A stretch of DNA of 20,635 nucleotides. Source: an uncultured Sediminibacterium sp. (GTDB lineage: Bacteria > Bacteroidota > Bacteroidia > Chitinophagales > Chitinophagaceae). Position numbers and translations under genes: made by a program. Location: positions 1 through 20,635 of the forward strand of contig CALEST010000266.1 of assembly GCA_937907555.1 (NCBI GenBank), read 5' to 3'. Below, piece by piece: positions 1 to 7,542 of the stretch; positions within the stretch are counted from its first letter, which is position 1, and each line of letters opens with the position of its first letter. Under the pieces are notes generated by a model. It was not told the DNA's origin and did no database searches. It saw only the letters and a program-made list of their open reading frames with translations.

Positions 1-321
1 AAACGTCGGGCAGGCCTGTCTATGGATGATTGGCAAGTACAATTAAACAGCATTTATTTTAGGCCAGATTTATTGATGATAACCGAGGATATGGTTTTGA
101 AAATTAAAATGGCAATCAATACCCTTCCCAATCGTTGCAGGTTAATTTTTAAATTGACGAAAGAAGACGGGTTAAAATATAAAGAAGTGGCTGAATTGTT
201 GAATATTTCTGTAAAAACTGTTGAAGCGCAAATGGCAATCGCCATGAGAAGAATGGCTCAATGTATGCCTTTAGATTTACAGTCTCATCCTGCTTTTGAA
301 AAAAAAATAAAAAATAAATAA
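1..321 (+). CDS. ECF-type RNA polymerase sigma factor, C-terminal part (5' end outside window)
   Basis: The reading frame is open from base 1 (K-R-R-A-G-L-S before the first internal Met at 22), so the gene begins upstream and only about 106 C-terminal residues are visible. The visible part is sigma-70 region 4. It has the 'LPNRCRLIFKL' helix, then a helix-turn-helix, 'YKEVAELLNISVKTVEAQM', followed by 'AMRRM', which is the standard ECF arrangement for binding the -35 region. Region 2 lies outside the window. A fecR-like gene starts 58 nt downstream, then susC and susD. This is the usual Bacteroidota cassette in which a TonB-dependent receptor signals through FecR to release the sigma factor. 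The target promoter is probably that of this locus, which is an inference from position. Confidence 0.92.
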   Translation, partial: KRRAGLSMDDWQVQLNSIYFRPDLLMITEDMVLKIKMAINTLPNRCRLIFKLTKEDGLKYKEVAELLNISVKTVEAQMAIAMRRMAQCMPLDLQSHPAFEKKIKNK

Positions 322-379
322 AATCTTTTAGGGGTAAAAAGTCCACTCAGTTGTTATAGTTTTTGAACTAACAATAACA

Positions 380-1459
380 ATGAGCCAAGAAAGATTTTGG
401 GTATTAGTAGCCAAAAAGATTGCTAATGAAGCAAATGAGCAAGAACTTATTGAGCTCAAAAAGCATTTGCGTGATCATCCCGAATGGCAGTTTGCCATTC
501 AAAATCTTGAAAATATCTGGCAAATTCCACCGCCCCAAAAATCGGATGAAGCAGACGATGCGTTCATGTTGCATTTAAATAGAATTGCGGATGACCCATC
601 TTTTGATTTAACAGAGATAGATGCCATAGCCATGGCCCCTAAACCATTTATCCCCAAATGGGTCTATTATACAGCCGCTTCATTGATTTTTTTTGTTGGG
701 CTAGCATACTTAATTGCATCGGAGACTAAAATCAAAACCATTGCAAAGGCTCAGCCAGAATCAAACGAAATTTCTACACGATTAGGGTCTAAATCTCAGG
801 TGAAATTACCTGACGGTTCTGTTGTATGGTTAAATAGCGGGAGTAAACTGATTTACCCCAAGGAGTTTGGTAAATCTTTGCGTGAAGTAACATTAACCGG
901 AGAAGGCTATTTCGATGTTGTAAAAAACAAAAATGTGCCATTTATTATCAATACAAAAAGCATTCGCATTAAAGTGCTGGGTACTGTTTTCAATGTAAAG
1001 GCTTATCCGGAAGACAAACAAACGGAGACAAGCCTAATACAGGGGAGAATTGAAGTCACCATTAAAAATAGGCCTGATGATAAAATCATTTTATCGCCTA
1101 ATGAAAAGTTAATTGTAGAAAACGAAATTGTAGAAAATAGCAGGAAGCAAAAAAATGTTGATTTACTGCCAGCTGTTTCTATCAACAAACTCAAATTTAT
1201 TACTCCTGATAGTACGGTTGCGGAAAACCAATGGGTTGAAAACAAGTTGGTTTTCAGAGATGAAACATTTGAAGAGCTGGCATTGATGATGGAAAGATGG
1301 TACAACGTAAAATTAGTCATTCAAACTGAAGCATTGAAGTCGACCAGAATGAATGGCAATTTTGAAAAAGAAACTGTTGATCAGGCAATTGAAGCTTTGA
1401 AGTTAATTATACCGTTCAAAACAATTCAAAAAGGGAATACGATTATTGTTTACCAATAA
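380..1459 (+). CDS. FecR-family anti-sigma factor
   Basis: This 359-residue protein is an inner-membrane sigma regulator. The N-terminal cytoplasmic part (about 1-90) would bind the sigma factor. A single membrane helix sits at about 94-113 ('WVYYTAASLIFFVGLAYLIA'). The periplasmic FecR domain covers about 130-230 and includes 'LPDGSVVWLNSGS' and 'LTGEGYFDV'. The C-terminal part, about 285-358 ('LVFRDETFEELALMMERWYNV'), matches the DUF4974 domain that ends most Bacteroidota FecR proteins and resembles an STN fold. It lies between the ECF sigma gene and a SusC gene that carries an N-terminal STN domain, so the signalling partners are all present. The ATG at 380 was chosen because it gives the usual N-terminus. 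No unusual features were seen. Confidence 0.93.
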   Translation: MSQERFWVLVAKKIANEANEQELIELKKHLRDHPEWQFAIQNLENIWQIPPPQKSDEADDAFMLHLNRIADDPSFDLTEIDAIAMAPKPFIPKWVYYTAASLIFFVGLAYLIASETKIKTIAKAQPESNEISTRLGSKSQVKLPDGSVVWLNSGSKLIYPKEFGKSLREVTLTGEGYFDVVKNKNVPFIINTKSIRIKVLGTVFNVKAYPEDKQTETSLIQGRIEVTIKNRPDDKIILSPNEKLIVENEIVENSRKQKNVDLLPAVSINKLKFITPDSTVAENQWVENKLVFRDETFEELALMMERWYNVKLVIQTEALKSTRMNGNFEKETVDQAIEALKLIIPFKTIQKGNTIIVYQ

Positions 1460-1505
1460 AACCCAGCTGCCATATGAGATTTAAAACAAATTCAACTTAA
1501 AGGAG

Positions 1506-1535
1506 GGCGAGATTCCGTTGCCGAGGAACCCCGCC
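1506..1535 (+). promoter_or_regulatory. GC-rich stem-loop in the fecR-susC leader
   Basis: In the 139-nt gap between fecR and susC, GGCG (1506-1509) pairs with CGCC (1532-1535) and TTCC (1513-1516) with GGAA (1525-1528). They are separated by a 3x3 internal loop and capped by an 8-nt loop. The element stands out as GC-rich in AT-rich surroundings and is preceded by AGGAGG at 1501-1506. It ends 63 nt before the susC ATG and has no T-run, so it is not a terminator. It may be an mRNA processing, stability or translation-control element for susC. The role is inferred. Confidence 0.5.
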
Positions 1536-1598
1536 AGGATTAGAAATCAACAAATTGTGCTATCTGAATGACATTCTTAACCCTTTCAATTTGAAAAT

Positions 1599-4500
1599 AT
1601 GAAAAATTTTGAAACACCCGTTGTTTCACACAAAGATCTTTTGATAAAAAAGCTTGCCCGCATTATGAAAATTACTACTGCTTTAATGCTGCTTGTATGT
1701 ATGCAAGTTTCAGCAATTGGCTTTTCTCAAAGCCGGATTACAATTAAGATGGCTTCGCTTGACCTGAAAAAAGCACTGTTTGAAGTGGAGAAAAAAACTG
1801 AATATCGGTTTTTGTTTGCTGAAGAAGTAGTTAAGGGCAAACCTAAAGTAACTATCAATTTAGTGGATGCAACTTTGGATGAAACCCTGAATAAAATTTT
1901 AGCAAATACAGGGATTAATTATAAAATTTTAGGGACTAACCTTGTAGTCTTAAAAGTAGCCAGCGCCGATAATAAAGAGTTGGCTGATATTGTTGTAAAA
2001 GGAAGGATTACATCAACAACCGGAGAACCATTAGCCGGTGCTTCCGTACAAATAAAGGGAACTAAAGTTGGTACAACAACTGATAATACTGGTGCATTTA
2101 GCATTACTGTTGCTGATGACAATGCTAAATTGATTGTAACTTCGGTTGGATATGAGCAGCAAGAATTAGAGGTAGCTGGTAAAAGAGATATAAGTGTACA
2201 ACTAACAGCAGCAGTTAATAATTTGGAGCAAGTGGTTGTTACCGGTTATGGCACACAAAAGAAAAGAGATTTAACAGGTTCTGTTACTACCATAAAAGGG
2301 GAAGATTTGGCCAAAATGCCAAACACCAATCCAATTAGTTCTTTACAAGGACGAGTTGCCGGTTTAACTGTTGCCAATTCAGGCGTTGCAGGTGCCAGTC
2401 CAGTTGTAAGAATTAGAGGGGTAAACAGTACCAATAGTGCCAGTCCAGTTTATGTTGTAGATGGTATTTTACAAGACAATATTGATTTCTTAAATCCAGC
2501 CGATATAGAAACAATTGACATCTTAAGAGATCCTTCATCAATTGCCATTTATGGATTAAGAGGTGCCAATGGTGTCATTGCTATTACATCTAAAAAAGCA
2601 GCTAGGGGTCAAACCAGAATTAATTTTCAAAGTACTGTAGGTTTTCAAAAAGTTACCGATAAAATAAAAGTTACAGATGCTGCTGGATTTAAAAAATTGT
2701 ACGACGCACAGTTGGCTAATATTAATGCGGCTCCATTCGATTACAGCAATTATACAGCGAATACCAACTGGCAGAATGAGATTTTGCAAAATGCATTATT
2801 GACCACTAATAATTTAAGTGTGTCTAATAATTCTGAAAAGAGTAGTACTTATTTAAACGTTGGATATAATAAACAAGATGGAGTAGTTAAATTCAATAGC
2901 TACGAGAAATTTATGATTCGTTTGAATCAGGAAATTAGATTTAACAGCAATATTAAAGTTGGTGGCGAAATCAATGCATTTCATTGGATTCAAAACCCTG
3001 CTGCAGTTAGTTTAACGAATGCATTATGGGCAGCACCAATTGTGCCTATTCAACAAAATGCTACTACTTATTATAGCATGCCTTCTTTTCAAAGGGCGCA
3101 GGTTGGAAATCCAATTGCAGCATTAAATAGGAATAATGGAACAGATATTAATAAAGGATTCCGGTTTATTGGGTCATTGTTTGCAGAGGTGAAATTTTTA
3201 AAGGACTTCACATTCAAATCCTCATTTTTTGCTGATTTAGGCTTTAATAACTCAAGATCGTATACACCTTTGCCTTTCACATTTATCAACTTAGGTGAAG
3301 GCACTGCACCAACATCTACTTTTTTTGATAATACTGTTAGAACAGGTGTAAGTCAGGAAATGGCCGAATTTAAGCGTTACCAACAAGACCATACATTAAC
3401 TTATGACAAACGCTTAGGAGATGGCCATAAATTTACTGCCCTTGTAGGTTTCACCTCTATTTATAGTATAAGTACAAATATTAATGGTAATAGAAGAGAC
3501 ACGACAGTGAATGTGCCAAATAATCCAGACTTCTGGTACCTGAGTACCATTAATGCGAATAATCCAGGTCTCTATGGTGGAGGTGGTGGTGAAAGCGCAA
3601 TCATGGGTTTGTTTGGTAGATTGAGTTACGCCTACCAAAATAAATACTTGGTGAATGCCACTTTAAGAAGAGATGGTAGTTCTAAATTCGCGCCACAAAA
3701 CAGATGGGGAACATTTGGATCTGTAGGCTTAGGATGGATTGCTTCTGAGGAATCATTCATTAGAAAATTCAATTTCATTAATTTCTTAAAATTAAGAGCT
3801 GCATGGGGTGAAACTGGTAATGCCAATGGCTTTGCTGATAATTTATTCAGGCCAGGTATTTCAAATGCTTCCACGGCGATTTTTGGTAATAATGTTTACA
3901 CGGCAATACAGGCGGCATATATTCCTGACCCAAATTTGCGTTGGGAAGTGGTGCGAGGTTTAGATATTGGCTTTGACTTAAAAACATTGCGTAATCGGTT
4001 AAATGTTGAATTCACATTCTACAACAGAACAACTTCTGATATTTTAACTGCTGTTACATTGCCCAATGAAACCAGAAGTTATTTTACCAATTTGGGTAAA
4101 ATAACCAATCAGGGAATTGAATTAAGTTTAAACTGGACAGATAAAATAGGGAAGGGTATTACTTATTCAATCGCTCCAAATTTTAGTTACAATCGCAATA
4201 CGGTTAATTCAATTGGGGATAGAATTAACTTTCAGCTATTCGGTAACGGAGGTGCCAACTTAACTGAAACTGGTCAATCCATTGGATATTTCTTTGGATA
4301 CAGGCAAATTGGAATTTATCAGTCTACAGCAGAGTTGGGAAAAATGGCTCGATTCAGCAATTCATTGCCAGGCGATATTGCTTATGCTGACATTGATGGA
4401 GATGGTGTATTAACGCCCGCTGATCGTACTTACTTAGGCACTCCATTTCCTCCTTACAGTTATGGCTTAAATATCAACGTGGCTTACAAAGGTTTTGATT

Positions 4501-4931
4501 TCACTATTGAAGGTCAAGGGGTAGCTGGAAATAAAATTTATACCCAGCGTAGGATTGCCAACTTTGCTACTTTAAATTATGAAGCTAATCGTTTAAATGC
4601 GTGGACTGGCGGAGGTACTACCAATGTTGAACCAATTTTAGATAATACCAGAGGTAACAACTTTTTGTTTAGTAGTTATTATTTAGAGCCAGGAGATTAT
4701 TTCAGATTAAGAACATTACAAATCGGATATACTTTCTCTGATGCCGCTCTCAGGAAATTGGGCATTTCTAAAGCCCGTGTTTTTGTAAACGGACAAAATA
4801 TCAAAAGCTGGAGTCAGGTAACAGGATATTCACCTGAGGCACAAATTGGCAGCATCCTTGGTGGTGGTGCGGATAACGGTGTATTCCCTGTCCCTGCCGT
4901 TTATTCTATGGGTATAAATGTTACATTTTAA
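1599..4931 (+). CDS. SusC/RagA-family TonB-dependent outer-membrane receptor with STN signalling domain
   Basis: This 1110-residue protein is a TonB-linked outer-membrane importer of glycan oligomers that works with the SusD lipoprotein. A long N-terminal extension precedes the signal peptide core at about 24-44 ('ALMLLVCMQVSAIGFSQ'). Then come an STN domain (about 46-118), a carboxypeptidase-regulatory-like beta-sandwich (about 132-203, 'VKGRITSTTGEPLAGASVQI'), the plug (about 211-335, 'VVVTGYGTQKKRDLTGSV', 'SPVYVVDGI', 'LRGANGVIAIT') and the beta-barrel, ending in 'MGINVTF' with a terminal Phe. The STN domain is typical of receptors that signal to FecR, which fits the genes upstream. ATG 1599 gives the long n-region common in this family; ATG 1665 is an alternative just before the hydrophobic core. 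susD follows after 24 nt. Confidence 0.96.
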   Translation: MKNFETPVVSHKDLLIKKLARIMKITTALMLLVCMQVSAIGFSQSRITIKMASLDLKKALFEVEKKTEYRFLFAEEVVKGKPKVTINLVDATLDETLNKILANTGINYKILGTNLVVLKVASADNKELADIVVKGRITSTTGEPLAGASVQIKGTKVGTTTDNTGAFSITVADDNAKLIVTSVGYEQQELEVAGKRDISVQLTAAVNNLEQVVVTGYGTQKKRDLTGSVTTIKGEDLAKMPNTNPISSLQGRVAGLTVANSGVAGASPVVRIRGVNSTNSASPVYVVDGILQDNIDFLNPADIETIDILRDPSSIAIYGLRGANGVIAITSKKAARGQTRINFQSTVGFQKVTDKIKVTDAAGFKKLYDAQLANINAAPFDYSNYTANTNWQNEILQNALLTTNNLSVSNNSEKSSTYLNVGYNKQDGVVKFNSYEKFMIRLNQEIRFNSNIKVGGEINAFHWIQNPAAVSLTNALWAAPIVPIQQNATTYYSMPSFQRAQVGNPIAALNRNNGTDINKGFRFIGSLFAEVKFLKDFTFKSSFFADLGFNNSRSYTPLPFTFINLGEGTAPTSTFFDNTVRTGVSQEMAEFKRYQQDHTLTYDKRLGDGHKFTALVGFTSIYSISTNINGNRRDTTVNVPNNPDFWYLSTINANNPGLYGGGGGESAIMGLFGRLSYAYQNKYLVNATLRRDGSSKFAPQNRWGTFGSVGLGWIASEESFIRKFNFINFLKLRAAWGETGNANGFADNLFRPGISNASTAIFGNNVYTAIQAAYIPDPNLRWEVVRGLDIGFDLKTLRNRLNVEFTFYNRTTSDILTAVTLPNETRSYFTNLGKITNQGIELSLNWTDKIGKGITYSIAPNFSYNRNTVNSIGDRINFQLFGNGGANLTETGQSIGYFFGYRQIGIYQSTAELGKMARFSNSLPGDIAYADIDGDGVLTPADRTYLGTPFPPYSYGLNINVAYKGFDFTIEGQGVAGNKIYTQRRIANFATLNYEANRLNAWTGGGTTNVEPILDNTRGNNFLFSSYYLEPGDYFRLRTLQIGYTFSDAALRKLGISKARVFVNGQNIKSWSQVTGYSPEAQIGSILGGGADNGVFPVPAVYSMGINVTF

Positions 4932-4955
4932 TTGAACTTTTAAAGCAATTCAACC

Positions 4956-6506
4956 ATGAATTATATAATGTATAAAAAAAGCATCACAACCTGGATGCTA
5001 TTGCTTTTAACCGTTTCGGTTTTTACAGCATGTAAAAAAGATTTTTTGGATACTGCCAGACAAGGTGGATATGACGAAGAAAATTATCCTTATCCTGGAG
5101 GGTCAGGGCCTTATGATCAATATATTTTTGGTGCCTACAATAGTTTGCGTGATTATAACGTGCATGTGGATGGCTTCATTAATGCAACAAGTATCAGAAG
5201 CGATGATGCCGATAAAGGCAGTACACCATCTGATGGTGGGGCAGATGTTATTAGTATGGATAATTTTCCTGTTTTGCCAAATAGTAGTAGAGCCAATGCT
5301 TTATGGGTAGGATATTATGGCTTAATTAACAGATGCAACAACACTTTATTTCAAATAGGGACAAACACACAAATTGTAGCAAGTGATGCAATTAAATTAC
5401 AGTCACAAGCCGAAGTGAGATTCATACGAGGGTACTCTTATTTTATGTTAGTCAGATTGTTTGGGAAAGTGCCAATCATTGATACTTTGTTTGCTGATCC
5501 AGCTGCACAGAATAACGTACCACAAAGTTCAGTTGACCAGGTTTACTCCTTTATTGAGAGGGATTTGAGTTTTGCTGCAAGTTATTTGCCTGCATTTTGG
5601 GATGCGGTTAAATTCCCTGGAAGAATTACAAGTGGTGCTGCTAATGGACTTTTGGCTAAAGTTTATTTAACCCAACGAAAGTGGGGCCAAGCAATGACCG
5701 CTGCTAGTTTGGTAATGAACTCTGGTCAATACAATTTAAGTACTCCTTACAATACCATTTTTTCTGAGGAAGGAGAGAACAGTAAGGAATCAGTGTTTGA
5801 AGTGCAGGCAAGAGCCGATGCGGTGAATCCAACTTCACAGGGTATACAATATACCAATTTGCAGGGCGTAAGAGGTGCAGGTCCATGGGATTTAGGATGG
5901 GGTTGGAATTCGCCAAGTGCAGTATTAGCGGATGCTTATGAGCCAAATGATCCAAGAAGAGCAAGAACCATATTGTTTACAAGCACACCGACAACTCCAG
6001 GTGTAACCATTTTTGGAGAAGTAACCCCAGTTGGCTTGCCTAACCCGAGATACAACCATAAAGTTCATACCAATCCTGCTACCAGAGCAGCTGTAGGAAA
6101 CCGATTTGGCTGGTGGAATAACGTACGTATTTTAAGATATGCGGATGTTGTATTAATGTATGCAGAAGCCGCTAATGAAGTGGGGGGTACCAATAATATT
6201 ACTGAAGCTAGAAATGCTTTGAATAGTGTACGTTTTAGGGCAAGAGCAGGGAATAATGCCATATTACCTGATGTTACAACTACTGATCAGGCATTATTAA
6301 GAGAAGCCATCAGAAAAGAACGTAGAGTTGAATTGGCTATGGAGCATGATAGATTTTTCGATATTGTTAGATGGGGTATTTCACAGGCAGTAATGAATGC
6401 AGCTGGCAAGTCTAATTTCAATGCTGCAAGAGATGTATTGTTACCTATACCACAAACACAAATTGACTTAACTGCCGGTGTTTTAAAGCAAAATCCGGGT
6501 TATTAA
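4956..6506 (+). CDS. SusD/RagB-family surface glycan-binding lipoprotein
   Basis: This 516-residue protein caps the SusC barrel at the cell surface and binds the incoming glycan. The signal peptide ends in a lipobox, 'VFTAC', with the acylated Cys at 26 (22 if the second ATG at 4968 is used), followed by KKDFLD. The SusD-like TPR/RagB fold is indicated by 'AEVRFIRGYSYFMLVRLFG', the AEAANE helix, 'RKERRVELAMEHDRFFDIVRWG' and the usual C-terminus, 'LPIPQTQIDLTAGVLKQNPGY'. Length and order are standard for the family. It lies 24 nt after susC and 21 nt before the next start codon, so it is co-transcribed. Ligand specificity cannot be read from the sequence; the downstream GH144 gene suggests a beta-1,2-glucan. 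Confidence 0.95.
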   Translation: MNYIMYKKSITTWMLLLLTVSVFTACKKDFLDTARQGGYDEENYPYPGGSGPYDQYIFGAYNSLRDYNVHVDGFINATSIRSDDADKGSTPSDGGADVISMDNFPVLPNSSRANALWVGYYGLINRCNNTLFQIGTNTQIVASDAIKLQSQAEVRFIRGYSYFMLVRLFGKVPIIDTLFADPAAQNNVPQSSVDQVYSFIERDLSFAASYLPAFWDAVKFPGRITSGAANGLLAKVYLTQRKWGQAMTAASLVMNSGQYNLSTPYNTIFSEEGENSKESVFEVQARADAVNPTSQGIQYTNLQGVRGAGPWDLGWGWNSPSAVLADAYEPNDPRRARTILFTSTPTTPGVTIFGEVTPVGLPNPRYNHKVHTNPATRAAVGNRFGWWNNVRILRYADVVLMYAEAANEVGGTNNITEARNALNSVRFRARAGNNAILPDVTTTDQALLREAIRKERRVELAMEHDRFFDIVRWGISQAVMNAAGKSNFNAARDVLLPIPQTQIDLTAGVLKQNPGY

Positions 6507-6527
6507 TTGACTTTTAAATTTTTTGAT

Positions 6528-7454
6528 ATGCAATTCAAGAATAATAAATTGAGCTTATCGCTGTATACACTGTTCGCGCTAAGTTTCTGGATGGTGTCTT
6601 GTAAAAAAGATGGTAATCCGAATAATTTGCCTTCTGTTTCAACTGCAGATTATGTTGGTAAAATTGATGGTTTTAGCTCATCAGACGAAGTCTTTCCTGA
6701 AAGTTTGGTGGCTTACTGGCCTTTTGATAATTCTACTAATGAAGTAAAGTCAAATACAGCTCCTGGTACTTCATTCAACAATAGTTATGTTGCTAATGGA
6801 ATTAAAGGTCAAGCGTTGAGGTTGAATGCTGGTTTCTTATATTACCCAACTCAGTTCAATGCTTTCAAAACTGATGTGTTTAAGAGTTTTGCAATTAGTA
6901 CCTGGATTCAAATTTCAAATAATGGTTCAAAGAGAACTATGCTGTTTCAGTTAACCAGACCGGGTGTGTTTAATGGCAGCCTTAATTTTTCTTTGAATAC
7001 CAATTCTTTTCCAGCTACCAATGTAACTGATTTAAAAGTGCAGCCAACGTTTGTAACCATTGGTGGGGGCACGCAGGATAATATTAATACCTTGAGAGAT
7101 GCACCCGGGTCAGCCAATTATATGCCTTATATCACTCCACCGATTGGTCCGGATAAATGGGTTCATTTAGCATTGAATTACAACGCGAGTAACGGGTTCT
7201 TTGATATTTGGATTAATGGAAGAAAAGCTGGAGCATTCCCAAGTCGCGGCACGGGCAATAACAACTTTAGAGCGGCCGAACCAAGTGAAGTTATTATTGG
7301 TGGCAACTATAATGTGATTCCTGGTAAAACAGTCAGCTCTGATGTTAGCTTTGGTACAATGACAGGAGTAATGGATGAATTGAGAATTTACAATATTGCA
7401 TTGCCAGATGCGCATATACGAGCCTTGTATAATTTAGGGTTAGCTGGCAAATAA
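6528..7454 (+). CDS. LamG/concanavalin-like domain lipoprotein, probable surface glycan-binding protein
   Basis: This protein of about 308 residues has a lipobox 'MVSC' (Cys 25) followed by KKDGN, so it should be a membrane-anchored lipoprotein. From about residue 60 to 304 it shows the LamG-like jelly-roll pattern: 'LVAYWPFDNS', 'GIKGQALRLN', 'SFAISTWIQI', 'KWVHLALNYN', 'FDIWINGRKAG' and the closing 'GVMDELRIYNIALPDAHI'. LamG-like modules bind carbohydrate and also occur in some glycosidases, but no catalytic motif was recognised. It occupies the position after susD where Bacteroidota loci usually encode SusE/F-type or other surface glycan-binding proteins, so that role is inferred. An upstream TTG at 6507 is also in frame, but ATG 6528 gives a normal lipoprotein signal. 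A hairpin terminator follows 42 nt after the stop. Confidence 0.85.
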   Translation: MQFKNNKLSLSLYTLFALSFWMVSCKKDGNPNNLPSVSTADYVGKIDGFSSSDEVFPESLVAYWPFDNSTNEVKSNTAPGTSFNNSYVANGIKGQALRLNAGFLYYPTQFNAFKTDVFKSFAISTWIQISNNGSKRTMLFQLTRPGVFNGSLNFSLNTNSFPATNVTDLKVQPTFVTIGGGTQDNINTLRDAPGSANYMPYITPPIGPDKWVHLALNYNASNGFFDIWINGRKAGAFPSRGTGNNNFRAAEPSEVIIGGNYNVIPGKTVSSDVSFGTMTGVMDELRIYNIALPDAHIRALYNLGLAGK

Positions 7455-7496
7455 TTGATTAGGCTTTTTAGGTTTGAGTACTGGGTTTATTGACAA

Positions 7497-7522
7497 ATGC
7501 CCGCCTTCGGGCGGGTATTTTT
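7497..7522 (+). terminator. Rho-independent terminator between the LamG gene and the GH144 gene
   Basis: CCCGCC (7500-7505) and GGCGGG (7510-7515) form a perfect stem closed by a TTCG tetraloop. It is extended outward by a G-T wobble and two A-T pairs, and the T-rich run TATTTTT follows. It sits only 20 nt before the start codon of the GH144 gene on the same strand. It should therefore end, or partly end, transcripts from the susC-susD-LamG unit and reduce read-through into the enzyme genes. Confidence 0.85.
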
Positions 7523-7542
7523 AATGCATTTTAAATTTAATT

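Noticed and set aside
1003..1320. 105-codon open frame on the - strand inside fecR
   Set aside because: Shadow of the FecR coding frame; Ser/Leu-rich composition typical of antisense translation.
1474..1500. Eight-codon reading frame (ATG to TAA) in the fecR-susC leader, ending just before AGGAGG
   Set aside because: Too short to support, with no upstream translation signal. Such short frames arise often by chance.
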